A stretch of DNA of 64,000 bases. Source: DAOOVD01 sp035369845 (GTDB lineage Bacteria; Bacillota; Desulfotomaculia; Desulfotomaculales; Pelotomaculaceae). Shown piece by piece: positions 1 through 8,364 of the stretch. Both the position numbers and the translations under genes were made by a program. The notes beneath the pieces are model-generated. The model was given only the letters and a program-made list of their open reading frames with translations, was not told the origin of the DNA and made no database searches. Every line of letters begins with the position of its first letter. Positions within the stretch are counted from its first letter, which is position 1. Location: positions 1 to 64,000 of the forward strand of contig DAOOVD010000004.1 of the NCBI GenBank assembly GCA_035369845.1, read 5' to 3'.

Positions 1-2
1 AA

Positions 3-68
3 AAGCAGGCCGAGCTTTTGGATGTTAACCGCACCAGTGCCTATTACCGCCCCAGTTTACCAAACTGA
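3..68 (+). pseudogene. IS3-family transposase (OrfB) fragment
   Basis: Reading from base 3 gives KQAELLDVNRTSAYYRP and then PSLPN before TGA at 66-68. LLDVNRTSAYYRP matches the helix-turn-helix segment near the N-terminus of IS3-type OrfB, where the usual form is like LGVSRSSYYYRP. The stop falls before any DDE catalytic region, so only a scrap is visible; the upstream part lies outside the window. No terminal inverted repeat is recognisable. Confidence 0.55.
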
Positions 69-516
69 CGGAATCAAGCGATAACGTGTTTTATTAAAAA
101 GTCCGTGTACTCCGGTAGGTCTCGTAATAGCACTTCTTCTTCTTTTCTTATCCTGAATATAATCGTTGGTATGAAAAGGAAAGAGGATAATAATGGGTCA
201 TGTGCTATACTTCCTGTAAAAAGGGATACAGCCCACTTTGGAGAATGGTAAGGGTGAGATTAAAACCAAACCAATCCAAAGGAGGACTGTAAAAAAACCT
301 GGCAGTGGTTATAGGAGCGCCGGTTTGCGCTCCTGAACCCCGCCAGTTTATTGGAGCAGTATGCAATGAGTGTATCCCGCCGGTTCCAGTGCGAGGAGTA
401 TACGCTGGGAGGATTTCACCGGCGAAAGAGCAATAAGGGCTAATTAAAATTAGATTTTTTTAGAGTATAATACTACTGGGAAGCAGGCAACCAGGAATTT
501 TGCAAAGGAGATGGTT
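69..516. other. Noncoding stretch with a strong hairpin
   Basis: No convincing gene is seen. A three-tier hairpin lies at 299-346: CTGGC/GCCAG outside, GGTT/AACC in the middle and AGGAGCGC/GCGCTCCT inside around a six-base loop. A weak AT stem followed by seven T (about 441-461) could end a transcript. This might be a small structured RNA, but it matches no family that I can name. Confidence 0.25.
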
Positions 517-768
517 TTGTTTGGGGCTAGTTGGCTGAATCTGGGAAACCTTGTACTTGGGCTGATTGCATGGATACTTCCTGTTGTTAATCTTGTGCAG
601 CACAAAAAAGCCGACCGTGGGAACTGGGCTGTCTTTTCCGTAGCAAGCGTCAGTGCCTGCGCCATTTCACTGTGTATGCAAATTTTCTATACCAGCCATC
701 TGGTAAAGATAGAGGATTGGTCAGCACTTATGGATACTGCACATGCGGTGGCATTGGTCGCCACATAG
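517..768 (+). CDS. Small membrane protein interrupted by an in-frame TAG
   Basis: The product has hydrophobic segments at about residues 5-26 (LGNLVLGLIAWILPVVNL) and 38-55, with a short loop VKIEDWSAL between the second segment and the C-terminus. AAGGAG at 505-510 fits the TTG at 517 (six-base gap) better than the ATG at 511. The reading frame stops at TAG 766-768, yet the same frame continues as LLIVTIILNAITLDVNYGKKL to TAA at 832-834. That extension looks like the missing last membrane helix, so the gene is probably truncated by a nonsense change. It resembles small hypothetical membrane proteins of Clostridia; its function is unknown. Confidence 0.5.
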   Translation: MFGASWLNLGNLVLGLIAWILPVVNLVQHKKADRGNWAVFSVASVSACAISLCMQIFYTSHLVKIEDWSALMDTAHAVALVAT

Positions 769-903
769 CTTCTCATAGTTACAATTATACTTAATGCAAT
801 AACATTAGATGTAAATTATGGGAAAAAGTTATAAGACCGATAAGTTCTAATTTATCGTGGGATTGTGCTCATCAAGCTAAAAGCGATGGCGGCCCTTAAT
901 TTT

Positions 904-2772
904 TTAGCGGTTCACCAGAGTGCTTTCCAGGATCCGGTAGATTCTTTCAACCATGTCCCGCGGGTTGACGGCGAGGCCGGCGGAAATGACGGCGTTGTCG
1001 TAAATCTGCTCGGCCACGCAGCCTGCCAGGCCGGGGTTTTCTTTCCGCAGCGAGGCCAGGCGCTTGATCAGCCTGTGCCGCGGGTTAATCTCAAAAGCCT
1101 TCCGGCCGGCGGCCCGGAAATCCTTGTTGACCGCCTGCATCACCCGCTCCATGCTGCTGGTCAGGTGCCCGTCCAGGTTTGTCAGGATGGCCGGGCTGTC
1201 CAAAAGGCGCCGGGAGCTTTTAACCTCGCCGGCCTTATCGCCCAGCGCTTCTTTAAGCCAGGTTATGAGGGACTGCAGTTCGTTTCCGTCCAGCGGCTCC
1301 TCCTGACTGCCTTCCAGGGCCGGCAGTTCCAGCGCGGCATTGTCTGCCGACACCAGCTTTTTGCCTTCAAATTCGCCCAGGGTGCTGAGGACAAAGTCGT
1401 CTACCGGCTCGTAGTTGTAGATGATTTCAAAGCCGCAGGCCCGGAAAGCTTCAAGGTACGGCCCGCACTCAATGGCCTCCCGCGAGGGGCCGTTTATGAA
1501 GTAAACGTCCTTCTGCCCTTCCTTCATTCTTTCAACGTATTCGGCAAGCGAGGTGAGTTTGCCGGGTTCCGTTCCCGACGACTCAAAGCGCAGCAGCTTG
1601 GCCAGGTCGTTGCGGTGGGTGAAATCGGATACCGTCCCTTCCTTCAGGAAAATGCCGAAGGTATTCCAGAACTCCGCGTACTTTTCGGGATTTTCCCGGG
1701 CCTGTTCGCTCAAGAATTTGAGAAAGCGGCCGGTGATCGCTTTTTGCAGCCTGGCTGCCAGGGCGCTGTCCTGCATGGTTTCGCGGGAGATGTTGAGCGG
1801 TATGTCTTCGCTGTCGATTACACCTTTTAAAAAGCGCAGCCAGTCCGGCAGCAGCCCTTCCGGGTGCTGCTGGATCAGAACCTTGCGGCAGTAAAGGTTA
1901 ACCCCCGGCTCCAGCCGGCCGAAGCCGAACCGCTCCAGGTTTTCCTTGGGGACGTACAAAAGGGCGTTTATGGTCAGGGGCGCGTCCGCGGTAAAGTGCA
2001 GGCGGTAAAGCGGCTCGTCGAACGCCCCGGCTATATACTTGTAAAACTCTTTGTACTCTTCTTCCGTCACCTCGTTCTTGTTGCGCATCCAGATGGCCTG
2101 GACGGTATTTACCTGCTCCCCGTTGACCTTGATAGGGAAGGGCACAAAGCTGGAATACTGCCGGATGATTTCCTTGACTTTTTCCGCGCCGGTAAATTCG
2201 CGGGCGTCTTCTTTGAGCTCCAGGATAACCCTGGTGCCCCGCCGCAGGCCTTCCGCCGGCCCCAGCTCGTAGCTGCCGCTGCCGTCTGAAATCCATTCGC
2301 AGCCGTCCGCACCGGGGCGGTACGAGCGGGTGAGGACGCGCACCCTTTTGGCCACCATAAAGGCCGAATAAAAGCCCACGCCGAACTGGCCAATCAGGTT
2401 TACATCCTTTCTGCCGTTCTCCTTTAACTCCCGGATGAATTGCTTTGAGCCCGAGTGCGCTATTGTGCCCAGGTTTTCCACAAGCTCTTCCCCGGTCATG
2501 CCGATTCCGGTGTCGGCTACGGTAAGGGTGTTTTCCCTGCTGTCGAGTTCAATGGAAATTTCCAGCGGCAGGTCTTCCCCGCCCGCGGCCTCCCGGTTGA
2601 CCAGGCTTTCGAAGCGGAACTTCTCCAGCGCGTCGGCGCTGTTTGAAATCAGCTCCCGCAAAAAAATTTCGCGGTCGGTGTAAAGAGAATTTACCACAAT
2701 ATCGAGCAGTTGCTTGACTTCTGCCTGGAATTCCCTGGTTTCAAAATGCTCCTTTGCCGCAGCGGCCGACAA
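904..2772 (-). CDS. htpG: Molecular chaperone HtpG (Hsp90)
   Basis: This is bacterial Hsp90, a cytosolic ATP-dependent dimeric chaperone. The N-terminal GHKL ATPase domain shows FLRELISNSADALEK (the Asn that coordinates Mg-ATP), DTGIGMT and GQFGVGFYSAF (the ATP lid region). The middle domain includes SRETMQ, with the family arginine, and is followed by a C-terminal dimerisation region. At about 622 residues it has the usual bacterial length. The reading frame extends to GTG at 2793, but AGGAGG (complement of 2781-2786) is spaced for TTG at 2772, which gives the family-like N-terminus SAAAAKEHFETREFQ. It is transcribed alone and convergent with the small gene upstream in the window. Confidence 0.95.
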   Translation of the reverse strand: MSAAAAKEHFETREFQAEVKQLLDIVVNSLYTDREIFLRELISNSADALEKFRFESLVNREAAGGEDLPLEISIELDSRENTLTVADTGIGMTGEELVENLGTIAHSGSKQFIRELKENGRKDVNLIGQFGVGFYSAFMVAKRVRVLTRSYRPGADGCEWISDGSGSYELGPAEGLRRGTRVILELKEDAREFTGAEKVKEIIRQYSSFVPFPIKVNGEQVNTVQAIWMRNKNEVTEEEYKEFYKYIAGAFDEPLYRLHFTADAPLTINALLYVPKENLERFGFGRLEPGVNLYCRKVLIQQHPEGLLPDWLRFLKGVIDSEDIPLNISRETMQDSALAARLQKAITGRFLKFLSEQARENPEKYAEFWNTFGIFLKEGTVSDFTHRNDLAKLLRFESSGTEPGKLTSLAEYVERMKEGQKDVYFINGPSREAIECGPYLEAFRACGFEIIYNYEPVDDFVLSTLGEFEGKKLVSADNAALELPALEGSQEEPLDGNELQSLITWLKEALGDKAGEVKSSRRLLDSPAILTNLDGHLTSSMERVMQAVNKDFRAAGRKAFEINPRHRLIKRLASLRKENPGLAGCVAEQIYDNAVISAGLAVNPRDMVERIYRILESTLVNR

Positions 2773-3061
2773 AATGAACACCTCCTGCTCCACGGCTTGC
2801 TGGTTGACCTTTGCTGACCATAAGTATAAAGCCGGGTTGGGCCGATGTCAAGAAGCGGCGCGGGATGGTAGCTGTCAAATAAAATTAGGGGGGACTCCTT
2901 CAACCTTAACCTGGAGAATGGCAAAACAGGTGTACAAATCCCTGCTGTTATTTCCTTATAAAAATTGTTATTACGGTTATAACTACAAGCACTGTAACAG
3001 GGATAAATCCAATGCTTGACCAAAAATGATTTTAAAAAATAACTCTTGTGACTTATTATAG

Positions 3062-3400
3062 GATACTCTGGCCCATTCCGGAACGGGCGTGGTAAGCGCA
3101 CAGGTACTTTCAGAATTTTTCGTCACGGTGACAAAAAAAATTTCAGCGCCTCTAACCTTGGAGCAGGCTGCGCAGAGGATTGACAACTTTTGCCGGGTGT
3201 GGACGGTGCTGGAAATTACTGAAATGATTGTACTCGAAGCTATCCGGGGGGTCGAGAAACACCGGTTTTCTCTTTGGGACGCCCAGATCTGGGCTACAGC
3301 ACGGTTAAACCAGGTCAACCTGGTTTTAAGCGAAGATTTTTCTCACGGCAGCTTTGTAGAAGGTGTCCGCTTTATCAACCCTTTTCTACCGGCCGATTAA
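3062..3400 (+). pseudogene. N-terminally truncated PIN-domain (VapC-like) gene
   Basis: From just after a TAG at 3059-3061 the frame reads DTLAHSGTGVVSAQVLSEFF and continues to the C-terminal PIN signatures WDAQIWATARLN, LSEDF and FVEGVRFINPF. These match the second half of PIN ribonucleases of toxin-antitoxin systems. The first half, with the catalytic DTNVLLY aspartate, is missing and no antitoxin gene is adjacent. A GTG at 3089 could start a 103-residue peptide, but it would lack half of the metal-binding site. A dead remnant is the most likely reading. Confidence 0.65.
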
Positions 3401-3421
3401 GGAGTTATTTTGGCTTAGAAA

Positions 3422-3452
3422 CGAGACCCGGCTAACCTTTAGCCGGGTCTCG
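3422..3452 (+). terminator. Strong hairpin downstream of the PIN remnant
   Basis: A perfect 13-bp stem (CGAGACCCGGCTA with its complement) encloses a five-base loop. A seven-T run follows only about 15 bases later (near 3467-3473), so termination is plausible but not textbook. Confidence 0.45.
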
Positions 3453-3645
3453 CCGGATTCAAGACATTTTTTTGCGCCGTCGATATTGGCTTTATTTGAA
3501 TTTTTCGGTACGTATGTTTTACAGCAGGTAGACATGCAGGATCCGGCTGCGGAGGGAGTGAGCTGTTTGGCCATAGTGGCGTCAATCCGGTCCGGGCGGT
3601 TGGATAATATGGTATAGTATACGAAATCCGTTTGTTGTTCAAATA

Positions 3646-3702
3646 AAAAAACTGTGGCCGGTTATACTTATTGTAATCGGGCTGAGCTTTTTGGGAGGCT
3701 GA
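3646..3702 (+). pseudogene. Possible fragment of a LiaF-type membrane gene
   Basis: The frame reads KKLWPVILIVIGLSFLGG and stops at TGA 3700-3702, about 50 bases before the intact LiaF-like gene. That gene carries the related segments YWPVILVIWG and FWPAVLILIGWG. No start codon or ribosome site is seen, so this is probably a decayed duplicate end; a chance hydrophobic frame is the alternative. Confidence 0.25.
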
Positions 3703-3754
3703 TTTTTGAACATTATGCAAGTTGTTTTAATGTTTAACACTGGAGGTTTTGCAT

Positions 3755-4489
3755 ATGCGGCGTTATCATAGAAGCTCCTTTATATTAGGTCTTATCGTCA
3801 TTGTTCTGGGGATCATTTTACTTTTAAACAACTTTGAAATCCTTAACGTAAGTGCAGGCAGGATAATCTTGACCTACTGGCCCGTTATACTTGTTATCTG
3901 GGGTATTGATTTGGTAATTCCGGATTCGAAGCCCGAAACCTCCGAACGCCGGAAAAAAACAGGCAAGTTGGGAACTGGTTTAGTCCTGATAGCCTTGGGC
4001 GTTGTCATTACCGGACACAACTTGGGCTTATATGAATTAGATTACTCCACCTTCTGGAAACTATTTTGGCCGGCTGTTTTAATACTGATCGGCTGGGGTT
4101 TTTTAAGGGGTACGTCTGGTTCGGGCGGTGTCCATTGGGCTGTTATGAGCGGGATCGAACTGAAGCAAAAAGGCTGGAAACTGGAAGACGGAGGTTATTT
4201 TGCCTTAATGGGCGGCGTCAAGATGGATCTGAACGCTGCGGAAATTCCGGAAGGGGAGATTCACCTAAATATGACGGCCGTTATGGGTGGAATTGAGATT
4301 ATAGTTCCCGCCGGGATCGCAGTTGATTACGAAGGAACTGCCATACTGGGCGGTGTGAAATTTTTTGACGAAGAAAGCGGGGGCATTATTGCCAACAGGA
4401 AGTCGGAGTACAAGGGAGAACATGAGGCGGTTACAAAGCTTGTCCTGCGTTGTACCGCGATAATGGGCGGCGTTGAGATAAAACACTGA
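3755..4489 (+). CDS. LiaF-like membrane protein (LiaF transmembrane plus C-terminal domain)
   Basis: The protein has paired transmembrane hairpins at about residues 8-45 and 72-115 (SFILGLIVIVLGIILLLNN; WPAVLILIGWGFLRG). A soluble beta-rich tail follows, with repeated Gly-Gly-Val motifs (MGGVKMDL, MGGIEIIVPAG, LGGVKFF, MGGVEIKH). This is the layout of LiaF/DUF5668 proteins, which dampen LiaRS-type cell-envelope stress signalling in Bacillus; no liaRS genes are nearby, so that role is only suggested. GGAGGT at 3742-3747 lies seven bases before ATG 3755, which is preferred over TTG 3749. The length is 244 residues. Confidence 0.75.
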   Translation: MRRYHRSSFILGLIVIVLGIILLLNNFEILNVSAGRIILTYWPVILVIWGIDLVIPDSKPETSERRKKTGKLGTGLVLIALGVVITGHNLGLYELDYSTFWKLFWPAVLILIGWGFLRGTSGSGGVHWAVMSGIELKQKGWKLEDGGYFALMGGVKMDLNAAEIPEGEIHLNMTAVMGGIEIIVPAGIAVDYEGTAILGGVKFFDEESGGIIANRKSEYKGEHEAVTKLVLRCTAIMGGVEIKH

Positions 4490-4615
4490 AATTACCGCTG
4501 TTATGCAGATTGCCGGTTTTTGTATTTGAGTGGGGTTTTACTGGTTGGAAACCTCTTGATCCAACTTCCCTACGGCACCCAACCCGGCAGCGCCTTATTA
4601 ATGGAGGTTTTCGCG

Positions 4616-5317
4616 ATAGCAACTGAAAACGAAAAATTATCGGCAGGCAAAATCATTTTTACCATATTTTACCTTATTATATTTCCAGCATTACTTCTTT
4701 TCCTTTCAGGGGATTGGGCCTGGATAGAAGGGTGGATTTTTGGCATTTGGTTTATAGTGATGTGTACAATGATTATTATTTATTTGTATCGCAACGATCC
4801 CTCATTACTGATGGAAAGATATAAACAGCCAGGCACTGCCAACCAAAAAAGATGGGATAAGTATGTTGTATACGGGCTTTTAATAGGATTTGTCGCATGG
4901 ATTGTAATTATGCCATTAGATTCTAAAAGATATGGGTGGACTACATACTTTCCAGCATGGTTAAAAGTTTTGGGAGGAATGGCATTAATATTATCTTTTT
5001 ACTTTTTTTATCAATCGTATGCTACGAATACATTCGCTTCACCATTGGTCAGAATGCAGACTGAACGGAAACAACAATTAATTTCTACAGGGGTTTATGA
5101 AATTGTGAGACATCCGATGTATTTAGGCGGTCTATTATTATTCGTAGGGACACCCCTGCTGCTTGGCTCTATCTATGGTGTAATAATTGGTTTGATTATG
5201 ATTTTTCTTTTAGCGGGCAGGATAATTGGTGAAGAAAAAATGTTGGTCAATGAATTGGATGGTTACGCGGATTATATGAAAAGGGTAAGATATAGACTTA
5301 TCCCATTTATTTGGTAA
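4616..5317 (+). CDS. Isoprenylcysteine carboxyl methyltransferase-family membrane protein, probable non-canonical start
   Basis: A multi-span membrane protein whose C-terminal half carries the ICMT/PEMT-like signature: YEIVRHPMYLGGLLLFVGTPLLLGS, then GEEKMLVNELDGYADYMKRVRYRLIPFIW (RHPxYxG and an E-Y-x-Y-xx-R pattern). Such enzymes methylate isoprenylcysteines in eukaryotes; the bacterial substrates are mostly unknown. GGAGGT at 4603-4608 lies seven bases before ATA 4616, exactly where I expect the N-terminus (ATENEKLSAGK). The nearest ATG, 4601, overlaps the ribosome site. Visibly lower GC than its neighbours suggests acquisition by transfer. Starting at ATG 4601 would add five residues. Confidence 0.7.
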   Translation: MATENEKLSAGKIIFTIFYLIIFPALLLFLSGDWAWIEGWIFGIWFIVMCTMIIIYLYRNDPSLLMERYKQPGTANQKRWDKYVVYGLLIGFVAWIVIMPLDSKRYGWTTYFPAWLKVLGGMALILSFYFFYQSYATNTFASPLVRMQTERKQQLISTGVYEIVRHPMYLGGLLLFVGTPLLLGSIYGVIIGLIMIFLLAGRIIGEEKMLVNELDGYADYMKRVRYRLIPFIW

Positions 5318-5369
5318 GCAGATAATTCCCCCCCATAATTTTACCATGATTTTAAAGGAAGAAAACGAC

Positions 5370-5438
5370 ATGAACCGTTACGTATTATTTTTTGCTGAAA
5401 TAGACAAGTCGAGTCTGGCCAGTGTGGAAGTTTTTTAG
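5370..5438 (+). pseudogene. Truncated N-terminus of phosphoenolpyruvate synthase
   Basis: Behind AAAGGAAG at 5355-5362, an ATG opens MNRYVLFFAEIDKSSLASVEVF and then TAG. The first 19 residues match the start of PEP synthase/PPDK proteins (RYVLFFxEIDKSSLxxVGGKGANLGE), but the frame leaves the family just before the GGKG motif. It is a short stub left after deletion. The rest of the gene is not in the window. Confidence 0.5.
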
Positions 5439-5489
5439 CTTTTCAACCAGTTGAACTCCTGTCGTCAGCAAATCCAAAAGAGTACGGAA

Positions 5490-5813
5490 CTAGGGTGCGG
5501 GTGAGGCGGCAACCAATATAAAAAGGAAGTAGAGTATAACGGCCGCGTGAGGCAATAAGAGCAGCCTGGCTGTTCCTGCCCTTCCCCGGCGGACAAAAAC
5601 CGCTGCGGAGAGGTGAAGCAGCGGCAAAGAATAACCGGCTGATTTGAAAATAGCAGACGGCAGTCCCGTAAGATAAAAGGCGAAGCCCGTGGAAAGTACG
5701 GCGCCGAAAATGCACAGTTCCGGACGCCGCCCATAGGTTCCAAGCAGAGAAACGAGCAACGAGCCGAGTAATGCAGGCCAACCAAAGAAAATTTGCACTA
5801 GAAAATGAGCCAT
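5490..5813 (-). CDS. Small integral membrane protein, unknown function
   Basis: The 107-residue, very hydrophobic product has about four transmembrane helices (VQIFFGWPALLGSLLVSLLG, FGAVLSTGFAFYLTGLP, YSLPLLHLSAAVF, ARLLLLPHAAVILYFLFIL). AAGGAG lies eight bases before the ATG at 5813, which supports translation and this start. Two overlapping minus-strand frames have no such site. The gene stands alone, convergent with the PEP synthase stub. No enzymatic motif is seen; it resembles hypothetical membrane proteins of Clostridia. Confidence 0.6.
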   Translation of the reverse strand: MAHFLVQIFFGWPALLGSLLVSLLGTYGRRPELCIFGAVLSTGFAFYLTGLPSAIFKSAGYSLPLLHLSAAVFVRRGRAGTARLLLLPHAAVILYFLFILVAASPAP

Positions 5814-6038
5814 TTGAGTTCTCCTTTATACATGGCGGATGAAGAATCATATTCCAATTATATGACAATTATAACAGTTTGAACATTTATAAATCATGGT
5901 TTTAAAACAAGATTTCTTTACCCGGAGACAAAGTAACCGTAGATAAAGGAAGGTTGCCGTGTATTATAGAATATTAACTGATATTATTTTTTTGCGGTGA
6001 TTTTTTCGGGCAATTTCAATTCAAAGGAGGGAACCGTT

Positions 6039-6596
6039 ATGGCGCTGTATATCGCTCTTGGAGCAGTTGTGGTGTTGGTGTTTGCTGTCATGGCGATATA
6101 TAACAAACTGATCCGTCTCAGGAATACCGTAAGGTCCTCATGGTCCGATATCGACGTCCAGCTTAAAAAGAGGTACGATCTCGTGCCGAATCTCGTGGAG
6201 ACTGTCAAGGGCTACGCGGCCCATGAGAAATCTGTTTTCGAGAAGGTGACCGGGGCGAGGTCCATGGCCATGCAGGCCGTATCCCCCGCTGATAAGGCAA
6301 AGGCCGAGAACATGCTGGGGGATACGCTGAAAAGCCTTTTTGCAGTTGCCGAAGCGTATCCCGAACTGAAGGCCAGCGCTAATTTCACGCAGCTCCAGAA
6401 CCAGCTCCAGGAGCTTGAGAACAACATAGAGTATGCAAGAAGGTATTACAACGCAGTGGTCCGCGATTACAACATAGTAATAGAGTCGGTTCCGTCGAAT
6501 ATCGTGGCGTCAATGTTCAAATTCAGGCAGGAGGAGTTTTTCGAGCTGGAGGAGCCGCAGGCCGAGAGAAAGCCTGTCAAGGTGAGTTTTTCATGA
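6039..6596 (+). CDS. lemA: LemA family protein
   Basis: LemA-type protein: one N-terminal membrane segment (about residues 2-20, YIALGAVVVLVFAVMAIYNK), then a helical coiled-coil domain with family motifs VRSSWSDIDVQLKKRYDLVP, NLVETVKGYAAHE and a C-terminal YNxxxE-type segment near YARRYYNAVVRDYN. AAGGAGG at 6024-6030 sets the ATG at 6039. The 185-residue length is typical. It shares an ATGA overlap with the DUF2207 gene, a pairing common in many bacteria; the two are presumed to act together at the envelope, by an unknown mechanism. Confidence 0.9.
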   Translation: MALYIALGAVVVLVFAVMAIYNKLIRLRNTVRSSWSDIDVQLKKRYDLVPNLVETVKGYAAHEKSVFEKVTGARSMAMQAVSPADKAKAENMLGDTLKSLFAVAEAYPELKASANFTQLQNQLQELENNIEYARRYYNAVVRDYNIVIESVPSNIVASMFKFRQEEFFELEEPQAERKPVKVSFS

Positions 6597-8344
6597 AAAG
6601 ATCGGCTTGCCTTATTTGCCTGTTGTTGCTGTTCATCCTGGTTTTTTCACCGTCCGTTGCACACGCGCAGGATTTCATCATCAGCGGGTTCCATTCCGAT
6701 ATAACTGTAAATGAAGATTCATCTTTTACCGTCAAAGAAGTCATTGACGTTAACTTCCTCAGATCCAGGCACGGCATTTACCGGGAGATTCCTTTCAGGT
6801 ATAAAGACGATCTCGGCAATACCGTTACAACCCCGCTGAAGGTGATGTCCGTCACCAACGGGGCGGGAGAGAAATGGAAGTATCAGGTCTCCAGGAAAGG
6901 CGACGCCGTAAATATAAAAATCGGCGACGCGAAAAAATATGTGAGCGGCCCCCAGACATATGTGATCACCTACAAGGTCGAGAATGCCGTGCTTTTCTTT
7001 GACGACCATGACCAGCTTTACTGGAATGTCACGGGCAATTACTGGCAGGCGCCCGTTAAAAAGGCGTCGGCCGAGGTCAGACTCGCGGTGCGGGATACCA
7101 GCAAAGAACTGAAGGCTGCCTGCTATACGGGTTTTTACGGATCGGAGGAATCGCAGGGCGGTTTTGAGGCGGCCAACAACAGCGGGAAATTCTATACCCA
7201 AAGGGAATTGAAAAAAGGCGAGGGCTTTACGATAGTGTTCGGGTGGGATAAAGGCCTCGTTTCACCCCCCACACCGCTGAAAAAGTTCTTATGGGCGTTG
7301 AATTTCAGGGATAACTGGGTATTTATTTTCCCCGTTTTTGCGCTGATATTCATGGTAAACCTGTGGTACAAAAGAGGCAGGGACCCGAAGGTGAGGGAGT
7401 CTGTGGCCGTTATGTACGAGCCCCCGAAATTCAACGGCTCCCCGCTGACACCCGCCGAGGTCGGCGCCATTGTCGATGAAAAGATGGACCCCCGGGACAT
7501 CACTTCAACCATTGTCGGACTTGCCGTGAAGGGATATATAAAGATAGAGGAGAAAAAAAAGGACGGCTTGCTTTTCCATTCCACGGATTATTACCTGGCC
7601 AAGGTCAGGGAGCCCGATGCGGAACTCAGTGCCTTTGAGAATCTGCTGATGGAACGTATTTTTTCAGGACTACCCGGCGTTCATGTGTCCGAACTGAAGA
7701 ATAAGTTCTATAAAAATTTGGGGGAATTAAAAGATTCTCTCTATGGCGGTCTTGTCGATAAGAAATATTTTCTCAAAAACCCCGACCGGGTGAGAACGTT
7801 CTACATCATAGCCGGTGTAATCTCTGCCGCGCTGGTTGCAGCCGCCGGATTTATTTTTCAGGCGTTGTTTAATTCCTACGCCGCCGGCCAGAGCTTTTTG
7901 GCGGGAATACTGACAGGCCTGACTGTGATTGCCTTTGCGAAGGCAATGCCCGCGAAGACAAGGGCGGGAGCTTCCGCATATATGGACATCCTCGGCTTTC
8001 AGGAATTCTTGAACCGCGCGGAAAAGGACAGGCTGGAGAGAATGGGGGATAAAAATCTCTTTTCCAGGTTCCTGCCCTACGCCATAGCGCTCGATGTTAC
8101 AGACAACTGGGCAAAGGCTTTCGAGGGGATCTACCAGGAACAGCCGGACTGGTACGTTTCGCCGGGCGGCATGAGAGTATTCACTCCCTATGTTTTCATC
8201 GGCTCGATTAATTCAATGGCATCGAGCGCCGGGGCGGCCATGTTCTCCGCGCCGAGGAGCGGCGGTGCAGGCGGCGCCGGCGGTTTCGGGGGCGGCGGAT
8301 TTTCCGGAGGCGGCTTCGGAGGCGGCGGAGGAGGAAGCTGGTAG
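6593..8344 (+). CDS. DUF2207 membrane protein with glycine-rich tail
   Basis: A signal peptide (about residues 1-25, ending AHAQ) leads into an extracellular beta-rich domain with FLRSRHGIYREIPFRY. A transmembrane segment at about 243-260 (VFIFPVFALIFMV), a cytoplasmic domain (LTPAEVGAIVDEKMDPRDIT), two more helices near 405-450 and a long Gly/Ser tail (GGGGFSGGGFGGGGG) follow. This is the standard DUF2207 architecture at 583 residues. The start overlaps the lemA stop (ATGA), so the pair is translationally coupled. The gene is convergent with the deiminase-like gene. No catalytic role is known. Confidence 0.85.
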   Translation: MKRSACLICLLLLFILVFSPSVAHAQDFIISGFHSDITVNEDSSFTVKEVIDVNFLRSRHGIYREIPFRYKDDLGNTVTTPLKVMSVTNGAGEKWKYQVSRKGDAVNIKIGDAKKYVSGPQTYVITYKVENAVLFFDDHDQLYWNVTGNYWQAPVKKASAEVRLAVRDTSKELKAACYTGFYGSEESQGGFEAANNSGKFYTQRELKKGEGFTIVFGWDKGLVSPPTPLKKFLWALNFRDNWVFIFPVFALIFMVNLWYKRGRDPKVRESVAVMYEPPKFNGSPLTPAEVGAIVDEKMDPRDITSTIVGLAVKGYIKIEEKKKDGLLFHSTDYYLAKVREPDAELSAFENLLMERIFSGLPGVHVSELKNKFYKNLGELKDSLYGGLVDKKYFLKNPDRVRTFYIIAGVISAALVAAAGFIFQALFNSYAAGQSFLAGILTGLTVIAFAKAMPAKTRAGASAYMDILGFQEFLNRAEKDRLERMGDKNLFSRFLPYAIALDVTDNWAKAFEGIYQEQPDWYVSPGGMRVFTPYVFIGSINSMASSAGAAMFSAPRSGGAGGAGGFGGGGFSGGGFGGGGGGSW

Positions 8345-8364
8345 CCTGTTTTCACACCCAAAGC

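Noticed and set aside
299..400. SRP RNA gene
   Set aside because: GAACCCCGCCAG is similar, but the conserved core and tetraloop are absent.
3089..3400. Intact VapC toxin
   Set aside because: The first half with the catalytic aspartate is missing and no antitoxin gene is beside it.
3440..3510. Repeat shared with 17430-17510
   Set aside because: Only about 22 of 30 bases match around GGATTCAxGxCATTT; too weak to call a repeat by eye.
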